A stretch of 6,717 bases of DNA from Streptosporangiaceae bacterium (GTDB lineage: Bacteria > Actinomycetota > Actinomycetes > Streptosporangiales > Streptosporangiaceae): assembly GCA_030040475.1 (NCBI GenBank), contig JASHTQ010000338.1, forward strand, positions 1 to 6,717, read 5' to 3'. Shown here one piece after another: positions 1 through 6,510 of this stretch. Both the position numbers and the translations under genes were made by a program. The notes below the pieces were generated by a model. It did no database searches, was not told where the DNA came from, and worked only from the letters and a program-made list of their open reading frames with translations. Within the stretch, counting starts at the first letter, position 1. Each line of letters starts with the position of its first letter.

Positions 1-2487
1 CACCTGATGGCGGACACCAACCCGCTCGAGGTCACCCAGCGCAAGCACCCCGACCTGGACATCAACCTGCACGGGCTGACGCTGTGGGACCTGGAGCGCG
101 ACTTCCCGACCGGCGGCTTCGGCGGCAAGGCCCGGATGAAGCTGCGGGACATCCTCGGCGTGCTGCGCGACTCGTACTGCCGCACCGTCGGCATCGAGTA
201 CATGCACATCCAGGACCCGGAAGAACGCCGGTGGCTGCAGGCCCGGATCGAGGTCCCGCACCCGCGTGCCGAACACGACGAGCAGATCCGCATCCTGTCC
301 CGGCTCAACGTGGCCGAGGCGTTCGAGATGTTCCTGCAGACCAAGTTCGTCGGCCAGCGCAGGTTCTCGCTCGAGGGCGCCGAGTCGCTGATCCCGCTCG
401 TCGACGCCGTGCTCGCCGAGGCGGCCACCGCGAGCCTGGACGAGGCGGTCATCGGCATGGCGCACCGCGGCCGGCTGAACGTGCTCGCGAACATCGTCGG
501 CAAGTCCTACGGCCAGATCTTCAAGGAGTTCGAGGGCAACCTCGACCCGCGCAGCGCGCAGGGATCGGGTGACGTCAAGTACCACCTCGGCGCGGAGGGC
601 GTCTTCCACGGCCCGGACGGCAAGTCGATCAAGACCTCGCTGGTGGCCAACCCGAGCCACCTGGAGGCGGTCGACCCCGTGCTTGAGGGCGTGGTGCGGG
701 CCAAGCAGGACGTGATGGACCTTGGCGAGCCCGGCTTCACCGTGCTGCCCGTGCTCATCCACGGCGACGCGGCGTTCGCCGGGCAGGGCGTGGTCGCCGA
801 GACGCTGAACCTGTCGCAGCTGCGCGGCTACCGTACCGGCGGCACCGTGCACATCATCGTGAACAACCAGGTCGGCTTCACGACCGCGCCGCAGTACTCG
901 CGCTCGAGCGTGTACGCCACCGACGTGGCCCGGATGATCCAGGCGCCGATCTTCCACGTCAACGGGGACGACCCGGAGGCGGTCGTGCGGGTCGCCCGGA
1001 TCTCCTTCGACTACCGGCAGGCGTTCAAGAAGGACGTCGTCATCGACATGCTGTGCTACCGCAAGCGCGGGCACAACGAGACCGACAACCCGTCCTTCAC
1101 CCAGCCGCTCATGTACGACCTGGTGGAGGCCAAGCGGTCCACCAGGAAGGTGTACACCGAGTCGCTGATCGCCCGCGGCGACATCACGATGGAGGAGGCA
1201 GAGGCCGCGCTGCGGGATTACCAGCAGCAGCTGGAACGCGCCTTCACCGAGACCAGGGACGCCGCCGAGCGCCCGGCCGAGCCCGGCACGGTGCGCAGGC
1301 CCGACCCCGAGGACCGCCCGGTCAACCACGAGGCGGTGCCGACCGCGGTGTCCGCCGAGGTGGTCAAGCGGATCATCGACACCCAGGTCAACCTGCCCGC
1401 CGACTTCACCCCGCACCCGCGGCTCAAGCCGCTACTCGACCGCCGCGCGGCGATGCGCGAGGAGGACGCCATCGACTGGGCGACCGGCGAGCTGCTTGCG
1501 TTCGGCTCGCTGCTCATCGACGGGTACCCGGTGCGGCTCGTCGGCCAGGACAGCCGGCGGGGGACGTTCGGCCAGCGGCACGCGGTGCTCGTGGACCGGC
1601 ACACCGGCGAGGAGTACACGCCGCTGAAGCAGCTCGACTCCGGCCTGGCCAGGTTCTTCGTGCACGACTCGCTGCTGTCGGAGTACGCGGCGATGGGCTT
1701 CGAGTACGGGTACTCGGTCGCCCGCCCCGAGGCGCTGGTCTGCTGGGAGGCCCAGTTCGGCGACTTCGCCAACGGCGCGCAGATCATCATCGACGAGTTC
1801 ATCAGCTCGGGCGAGCAGAAGTGGGGCCAGCGCTCCGGCGTCGTGCTGCTGCTGCCGCACGGCTACGACGGGCAGGGCCCGGACCACTCCTCCGCGCGGG
1901 TCGAGCGGTTCCTGTCCCTGTGCGCGCAGGACAACATGACGGTCGCGATGCCGACCACGCCTGGCAACTACTTCCACCTGCTGCGCTGGCAGGGGCTGTC
2001 GGGCAGGTACAAGCCGCTCATCGTGTTCACGCCGAAGTCCATGCTCCGGCTGAAGGCGGCCGCCTCGGCCGTGGCCGACTTCACCACCGGGTCGTTCCGG
2101 CCGCTGATCGGGTCCACCCAGGCCTCGGACGCCGACGTCCGCCGGGTCCTGCTGTGCACCGGCAAGGTGTACTACGACCTGGCCGCGCGGCGCGAGGCGA
2201 GGGACGCGATCCACACCGCGATCGTCCGGGTAGAGCGGCTCTACCCGCTGCCGGTCTCCGAGCTGTCCGCCGAGCTCGCCCGCTACCCCGCCGCCGAGTC
2301 GGTCACCTGGGTCCAGGAGGAACCCGCGAACATGGGCGCCTGGCCGAGCATGGCGCTGAAGCTCCCCCTGCACCTGGGCCGCGAGGTCGACGTGGTGTCG
2401 CTGCCCGCGAGTTCGGCCCCCGCGGCCGGATCCGCGGCCAAGCACGCGCAGACCCACAAGGAGATCATCGAGACCGCGATCCCTTAG
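1..2487 (+). CDS. kgd: Multifunctional 2-oxoglutarate dehydrogenase E1/decarboxylase (Kgd), C-terminal part; 5' end outside window
   Basis: Cytoplasmic thiamine-diphosphate enzyme of the TCA cycle that decarboxylates 2-oxoglutarate; in actinobacteria the E1 is fused to an E2-like acyltransferase domain. The frame is open from base 1, and the first in-frame ATG (7) lies inside a conserved stretch, so it is not the true start. From the ~1230-residue mycobacterial protein, roughly 400 N-terminal residues, including the acyltransferase domain, should lie upstream. Counting from that [19 protein letters not shown] at 151-166, [10 protein letters not shown] at 215-224, the ThDP/Mg motif as [10 protein letters not shown] (252-261) with NNQVGF (286-291), and RGHNETDNP at 354-362. 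The pyrimidine-binding domain starts near 488, with [14 protein letters not shown] (512-525), [12 protein letters not shown] (581-592) and [14 protein letters not shown] (618-631). No frameshift or lost motif is visible. Mycobacterial Kgd is controlled by the FHA protein GarA; nothing here tests that. The stop is TAG at 2485-2487. Confidence 0.96.
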   Translation, partial: HLMADTNPLEVTQRKHPDLDINLHGLTLWDLERDFPTGGFGGKARMKLRDILGVLRDSYCRTVGIEYMHIQDPEERRWLQARIEVPHPRAEHDEQIRILSRLNVAEAFEMFLQTKFVGQRRFSLEGAESLIPLVDAVLAEAATASLDEAVIGMAHRGRLNVLANIVGKSYGQIFKEFEGNLDPRSAQGSGDVKYHLGAEGVFHGPDGKSIKTSLVANPSHLEAVDPVLEGVVRAKQDVMDLGEPGFTVLPVLIHGDAAFAGQGVVAETLNLSQLRGYRTGGTVHIIVNNQVGFTTAPQYSRSSVYATDVARMIQAPIFHVNGDDPEAVVRVARISFDYRQAFKKDVVIDMLCYRKRGHNETDNPSFTQPLMYDLVEAKRSTRKVYTESLIARGDITMEEAEAALRDYQQQLERAFTETRDAAERPAEPGTVRRPDPEDRPVNHEAVPTAVSAEVVKRIIDTQVNLPADFTPHPRLKPLLDRRAAMREEDAIDWATGELLAFGSLLIDGYPVRLVGQDSRRGTFGQRHAVLVDRHTGEEYTPLKQLDSGLARFFVHDSLLSEYAAMGFEYGYSVARPEALVCWEAQFGDFANGAQIIIDEFISSGEQKWGQRSGVVLLLPHGYDGQGPDHSSARVERFLSLCAQDNMTVAMPTTPGNYFHLLRWQGLSGRYKPLIVFTPKSMLRLKAAASAVADFTTGSFRPLIGSTQASDADVRRVLLCTGKVYYDLAARREARDAIHTAIVRVERLYPLPVSELSAELARYPAAESVTWVQEEPANMGAWPSMALKLPLHLGREVDVVSLPASSAPAAGSAAKHAQTHKEIIETAIP

Positions 2488-2495
2488 GGGGGCCG

Positions 2496-2672
2496 ATGTA
2501 CTTCACCGACCGCGGCATCGAGGAACTCGAGGAGCGGCGCGGCGACGACCAGGTGACCATGACCTGGCTGGCCGAACGCCTCCGCGACTTCGTCGACCTC
2601 AACCCGGACTTCGAGACCGCCGTAGACCGCCTGGCCACCTGGCTCGCCCGCCTCGACGAGGAAGATCTCTAA
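2496..2672 (+). CDS. Small conserved acidic protein (58 aa), DUF6104-like, downstream of kgd
   Basis: A complete 58-residue protein starts MYFTDRGIEELEERRG and ends WLARLDEEDL. I recognise it from memory as a small actinobacterial family (I believe DUF6104), often near the 2-oxoglutarate dehydrogenase gene in Streptomyces-type genomes; its function is unknown. The sequence predicts mostly helix, acidic overall, with a conserved-looking core (WLAERLRDFVDLNPDFE, residues 24-40). There is no cysteine, signal peptide or membrane segment, so it is probably cytoplasmic. ATG at 2496 follows the kgd stop by 8 bases, and a G-rich Shine-Dalgarno tract (AGGGGGG, 2486-2492) overlaps that stop, implying cotranscription and possibly coupled translation. 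I infer, without proof, a role tied to Kgd. The family name is less certain than the existence of the gene. Confidence 0.85.
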   Translation: MYFTDRGIEELEERRGDDQVTMTWLAERLRDFVDLNPDFETAVDRLATWLARLDEEDL

Positions 2673-2681
2673 GATCATTTT

Positions 2682-2895
2682 CCCGAACGGGCGGTGGTGC
2701 GCGTCCCGTCACCGTGCGACACCCCCGGGCGTGCCACCCGAACGGTCCACGGTTGCGCGTCCCGCGAGGTGCGATTGCCCCGGCATGCCACCCGGACGGG
2801 CGGTGGCGCACCTCCGTGAATCCGCGACGCCCGGCGGGTCTCCCGAACGGGACGGTGGCGCGCGGCCCGGTAAGGTGCGGCGGCCGCGGCGTGCC
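2682..2895. repeat. Four imperfect tandem copies of a ~54-bp unit
   Basis: Copies begin at 2682, 2737, 2791 and 2842, with lengths of about 55, 54, 51 and 54 bases. Each opens with CCCGAACGG or CCCGGACGG. Three go on to a GGTGG/GCGC block, and copies 1, 2 and 4 end in GTGCC or ATGCC, often after a CCCCGG-like stretch. The 55- and 54-base lengths break any continuous reading frame, so this is a DNA-level repeat rather than a repetitive protein. CCCGAACGGG is itself a short inverted repeat (CCCG-AA-CGGG). Where copies 2 and 3 meet, GCCACC and GGTGGC flank the core and could form a hairpin. I do not recognise the family; dispersed actinobacterial intergenic repeats are one possibility. Confidence 0.7.
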
Positions 2896-3096
2896 GGCGA
2901 AGGTGCCCGCGGTGGTCGAGCGCGTCGGTGTGCGCGCTGGCCGCCGTGGTGCCGGTGCCTGCCAGCCTCATTCGCCACATGATTCTCGCTGTGCTCTGGA
3001 ATCCCGCCGCGCGGCGGGTGGGTTGGGTGGAGCGCTGGCGAGGCACGGGAGGGGCTTCTGGGCCATCGGCGAGAGGGAACGGGACGAGTTTGCTCG
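2896..3096. other. Gene-free stretch with a 16-bp perfect palindrome
   Basis: I see no supportable gene here; open frames on both strands lack recognisable protein features. The one clear structure is CCCGCCGCGCGGCGGG at 3003-3018, a perfect palindrome able to form a 6-bp GC stem with a GCGC loop. It is followed by TGGGTTGGGTGG rather than a T-run, so it is not a classical intrinsic terminator. It could still help end transcription from the kgd side, or be chance in such GC-rich DNA. Confidence 0.4.
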
Positions 3097-3145
3097 CGAT
3101 ATGTCTTGACTATGCGAGGATGAGATATATCGTTAGAGATAACGA
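3097..3145 (+). promoter_or_regulatory. Promoter and probable PadR operator of the DUF4097-padR operon
   Basis: This AT-rich island sits about 27 bases before the DUF4097 start. TTGACT (3106-3111) can serve as -35 with TATCGT (3128-3133) as -10, 16 bases apart, putting the transcript start near 3140. Two palindromes overlap it. TCGTTA-GAGA-TAACGA (3130-3145) has perfect 6-base arms across the predicted -10 and start. CGATATGTC (3097-3105) is the inverted match of GATATATCG (3124-3132) with one mismatch, and these bracket the -35. Repression by the operon's own PadR protein would fit this arrangement and the habits of the family, but that is inference. Confidence 0.6.
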
Positions 3146-3171
3146 CCGGACCCACGGGAAGGACGGGTGGG

Positions 3172-4026
3172 ATGGCGCACTGGACCATTGACGCTCCGAC
3201 CAGCCTGGATTTTGACGAGGTGAGCGGGCTACGGGTCAGGCTCATCGGCGGTTCCGTGGCCGTGCTTGCAACCGACGGGACGCCGTCGCTGGACGTGGCG
3301 AGCGTTTCCGGCGACCCGCTGGAGGTCAGCTACGAAGACGGTGTGCTGACCGTCAGCCACGAGAACCTGACCTGGGAGGGACTGCTGAAGTGGCTGCGGC
3401 CGCAGCAGCATGCCGCGACCGTGACGGTCACCGTGCCGCGCAAGTGCCATACGCAGGTCGGCGTGGTCAGCGCGACCGCCGTGCTGTCCGGGCTCAGCGC
3501 GAGGGCATCGGTCAAGAGCGTTTCCGGCGGGATCACCCTGGACGGCATCACGGGCGACGTGGACGCCAACACCGTGTCCGGGGCGCTCGAGGCGCAGGGA
3601 GTCAACGGGCGGCTCAGCTTCCGCTCGGTGTCCGGGGACCTGACGCTGGCCGAGGGCTGGCTGGAACGCCTGGACGCACACGCGGTGAGCGGCGACGTGA
3701 CCGCGGATATTGACCTGGACCCGCTCGGCGGCCTGCAGGTTACGACGGTCTCCGGCGAGGTGACGCTGAGGCTCCCCGCGGAGAGCGACACCAAAGTCCA
3801 CCTGCACTCCCTATCGGGCGACGTTCGCAGCGAGTTCGAGGGGCTGAGGCGTTCGTCGGCGCCCGCCTCACATAGCGTAAGCGGTAACCTTGGCGCCGGC
3901 TCTGGACTGGTGTCGGTGACTACCATGTCCGGCCGGGTGGTCCTGTTGCGGCGCGCCGAGCGCGATGCACGACCCGGTCGCGCCGAGGCCGATAATGAGC
4001 ATGAGATGGAAGGCGAGTCCAGTTGA
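3172..4026 (+). CDS. DUF4097 beta-strand-repeat protein, no signal peptide
   Basis: The 284-residue protein has repeated short beta strands marked by xxSG turns: SVSG 44, SVSG 116, TVSG 134, SVSG 152, AVSG 171, TVSG 192, SLSG 213, SVSG 235 and TMSG 251. From 116 on they are spaced 16-22 residues. This is the signature of DUF4097 ('putative adhesin') and suggests a right-handed beta-helix or similar stacked sheet. Despite the family nickname, the N-terminus (MAHWTIDAPTSLDFDEVSG) has no signal peptide or hydrophobic segment and no membrane helix appears later, so I infer a cytoplasmic protein. The C-terminus from about 261 is charged and probably disordered. ATG 3172 is preceded by GGGAAGG (3156-3162). 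Its stop overlaps the padR start by 4 bases, a pairing common in actinobacteria. Its molecular function is unknown; acting as partner or signal receiver for the PadR protein is a guess. Confidence 0.88.
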   Translation: MAHWTIDAPTSLDFDEVSGLRVRLIGGSVAVLATDGTPSLDVASVSGDPLEVSYEDGVLTVSHENLTWEGLLKWLRPQQHAATVTVTVPRKCHTQVGVVSATAVLSGLSARASVKSVSGGITLDGITGDVDANTVSGALEAQGVNGRLSFRSVSGDLTLAEGWLERLDAHAVSGDVTADIDLDPLGGLQVTTVSGEVTLRLPAESDTKVHLHSLSGDVRSEFEGLRRSSAPASHSVSGNLGAGSGLVSVTTMSGRVVLLRRAERDARPGRAEADNEHEMEGESS

Positions 4027-5246
4027 GTCCGGTATTCCGCCATGGCAGCCTCCGGCTGTACCTGCTTAGGCTCCTCGACGAGGAGCCCAGGCACGGCTAC
4101 GAGGTCATCCGGCTGCTGCGTGACCGGTTCATGGGCGTCTACTCGCCCTCGCCGGGCACGATCTACCCGCGGCTGGCGAGGCTCGAGGAAGAGGGCCTGG
4201 TCACGCACGACGAGGTGGACGGGCGCAAGGTCTACCGGATAACCGAGGCAGGCCGCGAGGAACTGCGCAGCAGAAGCGACGAGCTCGACGAGCTCGAAGA
4301 GGAGCTTTCCGCGTCCGTCAGCGACATCGTCCGCGAGGTCAGGGAGGATGTCAGGGAGACCGTGCGCAGCCTCCGGGAGGAGCTGACCTGGGCTGCCCGC
4401 GAATCCCGCCGCCTGGGCCGGGATATCGGCACCGACTTGCGCGACCAGGCCAGGCAGGCCAGGGACGAGGCGCGCGACCAGGCCAGGCAGGCCAGGGACG
4501 AGGCCCGTGAGCAGGCCAGGCAGGCCCGCGAGGAGGCGGAACGCGCTCGTGACGAGGCGCGCGAGCAGGCGAAGCAGGCCAGGGACGAGGCGCGCGAGCA
4601 GGCCAGGCGCGCCCGCGAGCAGGCCGGACAGGCCGACGACGGGACGGCGGGCGAGGATGCCGCCTGGCGGGTGCACGACCGGGCTCGGCGGCTGCGCGAG
4701 GAGGCCGGCGCACGGTTCCGCTTCAGCGAGAAGGACTGGGACAAGGCGGGCTGGGCGAACTGGGGTCAGGGATCCGGCGGCTGGACGGAGTGGCCCGGGC
4801 GGCGGGGTTGGGAAGAATGGGCACGGACGCACGGCGGGCGTGGCTGGCCTGGGCCGCTCGACCTGGGAACCATCCGCGACCTGGAACGGGTGGCCGTTCA
4901 GTTCACCTCCGACCTCAGGCGCCTGGTCATGGAGTCCAGCGTCGCAGGCGAGAACGTCATCAGCGACCTGCGCGCGATCCTGGAAGATGCGCTCGAGCGG
5001 ATCAAGACCGAGATCTTCGGCACGGCGCACGAGGCAGCCGAGCACCGCGACACGGCCCAGGGGACCGCCGACACCGCCGGCGCCGCGTCGGGCCAGGGAG
5101 CCGCTGACGCCGGCGGCGCCGCGGACGCCGGGAGCACCGCGGGCGCTAGCGCCCAAGCCGACGCCGAGGAGACCCGTGACGCCGCCGAGGACGCGCCCCC
5201 GGCGTCCGGCGACACCACGGAGCAGCCGGGCGGCGCGACCAGCTGA
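4023..5246 (+). CDS. PadR-family transcriptional regulator with long helical repeat, Trp-rich and low-complexity C-terminal extension
   Basis: The 407-residue DNA-binding regulator is about twice the usual PadR length. Residues ~7-80 form the winged helix: FRHGSLRLYLLRLLDEEPRH, then SPSPGTIYPRLARLEEEGLV (41-60) as recognition helix and start of the wing, then GRKVYRITEAGREEL. Residues ~82-205 are predicted as nearly continuous charged helix, with 11-residue repeats at 141-202 where a compact PadR dimerisation helix would be expected. Residues 239-275 hold eight tryptophans (239, 244, 247, 254, 257, 263, 266, 275). Another helix follows (~281-332), then an Ala/Gly/Asp/Thr-rich tail presumed disordered. 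There is no cysteine or membrane segment. The start is TTG at 4023, overlapping the upstream TGA, with GGAAGG at 4008-4013; no nearby in-frame ATG or GTG competes, and the conserved N-terminus begins right after it. It is probably an autorepressor with the DUF4097 partner; ligand and other targets are unknown. Confidence 0.9.
   Translation: MSPVFRHGSLRLYLLRLLDEEPRHGYEVIRLLRDRFMGVYSPSPGTIYPRLARLEEEGLVTHDEVDGRKVYRITEAGREELRSRSDELDELEEELSASVSDIVREVREDVRETVRSLREELTWAARESRRLGRDIGTDLRDQARQARDEARDQARQARDEAREQARQAREEAERARDEAREQAKQARDEAREQARRAREQAGQADDGTAGEDAAWRVHDRARRLREEAGARFRFSEKDWDKAGWANWGQGSGGWTEWPGRRGWEEWARTHGGRGWPGPLDLGTIRDLERVAVQFTSDLRRLVMESSVAGENVISDLRAILEDALERIKTEIFGTAHEAAEHRDTAQGTADTAGAASGQGAADAGGAADAGSTAGASAQADAEETRDAAEDAPPASGDTTEQPGGATS
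4443..4628 (+). repeat. 33-bp coding tandem repeats (11-residue helical repeats) inside padR
   Basis: Residues 141-202 of the PadR protein read as DQARQARDEAR twice, EQARQAREEAE, a short 7-residue RARDEAR, EQAKQARDEAR, then EQARRAREQAG. The register is 11-11-11-7-11-11. At DNA level the first two units (4443-4475 and 4476-4508) differ at only 2 of 33 bases, so repeat number could change by slippage or unequal recombination. Eleven-residue (hendecad) periodicity is known from coiled coils with slight right-handed twist, LEA proteins and apolipoprotein-like lipid-binding helices. The sequence does not tell which applies; the many Arg/Asp/Glu and few large hydrophobic residues favour a solvent-exposed single helix or weak coiled coil. 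Confidence 0.85.
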
Positions 5247-5355
5247 GGCTGGCTCGAGCGCGCTCGGCGGCCGTCGACCAGTCGGACAGGTTATCTGGCG
5301 CTGCTCGACGGGCGCGAGAAGCGCATGGCTACCTCGCCGGGCTTGACGGGCGTTA
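5247..5355. other. Short intergenic gap between padR and the insertion sequence
   Basis: I see no gene here. CGAGCGCGCTCG (5255-5266), just after the padR stop, is a 12-bp perfect palindrome but has no T-run, so terminator function is doubtful. The stretch is the left half of the DNA into which the insertion sequence landed; the matching right half resumes at 6398 or 6400, depending on how the TA is assigned. Confidence 0.4.
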
Positions 5356-5372
5356 GGGCGTGTTTCAAAAGT
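5356..5372 (+). repeat. Left terminal inverted repeat of the IS
   Basis: Seventeen bases, GGGCGTGTTTCAAAAGT, pair with 6381-6397 with one mismatch at the second position. The transposase stop codon (complement of 5365-5367) falls inside this repeat, so the gene uses the element to its very edge. Confidence 0.9.
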
Positions 5373-6270
5373 GGAGTAAGAGCCATTCGGTGATCGCGGC
5401 GATGTGGACGGTCGCCTCGTAGCGGACTGCCAGCTTGTCGTAGCGGGTGGCCACGGCGCGGTTGCGTTTGAGCCGGTTGATGCCGCACTCCACGGCATGG
5501 CGGGCCTTGTAGTCTCCGGGGTCGAAGGCAGGCGGGCGGCCGCCAGCGCGGCCCTTGGCCTTGCGGTGGCGGATCTGGTCGGCCTTCTCCGGGATCGTGC
5601 ACCGGATCCCGCGGCGCCGCAGGTAGGCGCGGTTGGCCCGGGAGCCGTAAGCCTTGTCGGCCAGTACCCGGTCCGGACGGGTCCGGGCCCGGCCCGGGCC
5701 GATCCGGGGGACGGCGATGCCCTCCAGCACCGGCTGGAACTGCGGGCTGTCGCCCCGCTGTCCCGCGGTGATCACGATGGACAGCGGTTTCTGGCCCTGC
5801 TCGCAGGCCAGGTGCACCTTGGTGGTCAGCCCGCCGCGGGAGCGGCCCAGGCCGTGATCAGCCGGCTCGGCATCGACCCCGCCGGGCGGCTCGGCCTGCA
5901 GGTCCCCTTGCCTGCGCGCCCCGGCTGCGTGCTGGTGCGCCCGCGCCACCGTGGAATCCACCGATACATCCCAGGTGATCAGCCCGGCCGCATCGGCGCG
6001 GCCCTGCAGGGCGGTCAGGATCGCCCGCCAGGTCCCGTTCCGCTGCCAGCGGCGGAACAGGCCGTAGACCGTCTGCCAGGGCCCGTAGGCCGGCGGCACG
6101 TCCCGCCACGGCGCGCCGGCCCTGACCCGCCACCGGATCCCGTCAATGAGCTGCCGTTTCGTCCATTCCGGCGGCCGCCCTGGCTTCTTGCCGCGCGGCA
6201 GCAGCGGCTCCAGCGCTGCCCACTGCGCGTCCGTCAGGTCCGCCCGCCCCGTCACCGTTAAGGTGGCCAC
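5365..6270 (-). CDS. IS5-family DDE transposase
   Basis: The 301-residue transposase catalyses strand cleavage and transfer of the element. The N-terminal DNA-binding part (about 12-80; [14 protein letters not shown], then [20 protein letters not shown] and GAPWRDVPP) is the DUF4096-type domain. The catalytic core shows all three acidic residues: D105 in [13 protein letters not shown]205 in VLADKAYGS, and E261. E261 sits in an exact Y-x2-R-x3-E-x6-K signature (Y254, R257, E261, K268), the mark of IS4/IS5-type DDE enzymes. It is a single uninterrupted frame, so no frameshift is needed as in some IS427-type relatives. The start is GTG at 6270, preceded by GGAG five bases upstream; that site lies within an inverted repeat. 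Nothing suggests inactivation. Long open frames opposite it are shadows. Confidence 0.95.
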   Translation of the reverse strand: MATLTVTGRADLTDAQWAALEPLLPRGKKPGRPPEWTKRQLIDGIRWRVRAGAPWRDVPPAYGPWQTVYGLFRRWQRNGTWRAILTALQGRADAAGLITWDVSVDSTVARAHQHAAGARRQGDLQAEPPGGVDAEPADHGLGRSRGGLTTKVHLACEQGQKPLSIVITAGQRGDSPQFQPVLEGIAVPRIGPGRARTRPDRVLADKAYGSRANRAYLRRRGIRCTIPEKADQIRHRKAKGRAGGRPPAFDPGDYKARHAVECGINRLKRNRAVATRYDKLAVRYEATVHIAAITEWLLLHF

Positions 6271-6325
6271 GAGGTCTCCGTGCAGATGGTCTTCTTGGTC
6301 GTTGACTCATCTACCGGAGACCTCG
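6270..6325 (-). promoter_or_regulatory. Inverted repeat covering the transposase ribosome binding site
   Basis: CGAGGTCTCCG (6270-6280) and CGGAGACCTCG (6315-6325) are perfect 11-base inverted copies separated by 34 bases. In the transposase mRNA the 3' arm contains the Shine-Dalgarno GGAG and the first base of the GTG start, so pairing would hide the start site. Transcripts entering from outside the element would carry both arms. A transcript starting in or after the 5' arm would not. TATGAG, the complement of 6326-6331, is a possible -10 whose start would fall within the 5' arm, but I find no good -35. IS10 and IS50 are known to use such protection; its use here is inferred. Confidence 0.6.
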
Positions 6326-6380
6326 CTCATACCCGGTTAACGACACGCGGGCAGTTCAGACCATCCAGGTCACTCAATCA

Positions 6381-6397
6381 ACTTTTGAAACACGCTC
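6381..6397 (-). repeat. Right terminal inverted repeat of the IS
   Basis: Its reverse complement is GAGCGTGTTTCAAAAGT. This is the transposase-upstream end. About 110 bases separate it from the GTG start and hold the leader with the stem-loop at 6270-6325. Confidence 0.9.
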
Positions 6398-6510
6398 TAG
6401 TGCCGCTATCAGTCTGACAGGGTCGATGAGCCTGCGACCGGGCCGTGCCCCAGGGCCACCGGAAGCGAAGGGGACAACGGTCAACGAGGTATCGGCTGAC
6501 TACGCGCGGC
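6398..6510. other. Right flank of the IS, no gene seen
   Basis: I see no supportable gene, promoter or terminator. With the element removed, a minus-strand frame would run across the junction to the TAA at 5291-5293. Only 39 of its 54 codons before the stop end in G or C, and it lacks a good start, so I do not call it. Confidence 0.4.

Larger units (their letters stand above)
5356..6397 (-). mobile_element. Complete IS5-family insertion sequence (about 1042 bp)
   Basis: One intact transposase gene is enclosed by inverted ends. The left end GGGCGTGTTTCAAAAGT (5356-5372) matches the reverse complement of the right end (6381-6397) at 16 of 17 bases. Weaker similarity continues inward. TA lies immediately outside both ends (5354-5355 and 6398-6399), consistent with a TA target duplication, as I recall for the IS427-type branch of IS5. 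The wider flanks TTAG (left) and CTAG (right) also fit a YTAG-like target, so the boundary is uncertain by 1-2 bases. Intact ends, an open transposase and matched TA all argue for a recent, possibly active copy. It lies between padR and the epimerase gene and breaks neither. Confidence 0.9.

Noticed and set aside
1053..2672. A 539-codon plus-strand frame running through kgd into the 58-aa gene
   Set aside because: Within kgd it is out of frame and gives Arg/Ala/Gly-rich sequence. It only becomes meaningful from 2496, where it is the real 58-codon gene, so a fusion is not supported.
3003..3018. The 16-bp palindrome as an intrinsic terminator
   Set aside because: There is no T-run after the stem, and it lies over 300 bases past the last upstream gene; kept only as an unassigned structure.
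2709..3245. Long minus- and plus-strand frames through the 54-bp repeats
   Set aside because: Unit lengths of 55, 54 and 51 bases break the repeat register, and the translations lack domain features.
3330..5498. A 722-codon open frame on the minus strand across the DUF4097 gene, padR and the IS edge
   Set aside because: It is antisense to three well-supported genes, has low-complexity Pro/Leu/Ala/Gly sequence with no family features, and runs into the insertion sequence; typical shadow in GC-rich DNA.
5404..6261. A 285-codon plus-strand frame opposite the transposase
   Set aside because: It mirrors the transposase, whose DDE motifs and codon use are clear; no protein family is recognisable on the plus strand.
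5279..6421. CAGTCGGACAGG (5279-5290) and CAGTCTGACAGG (6410-6421) as a direct repeat flanking the IS
   Set aside because: It lies 65 bases outside the left end and 13 bases outside the right end, so it cannot be the target duplication; 11 of 12 matching bases may be chance.
5291..6502. A minus-strand gene interrupted by the IS, reconstructed by joining both flanks
   Set aside because: The joined frame has weak third-position G/C (39 of 54 codons), no good start codon with ribosome binding site and no recognisable family.
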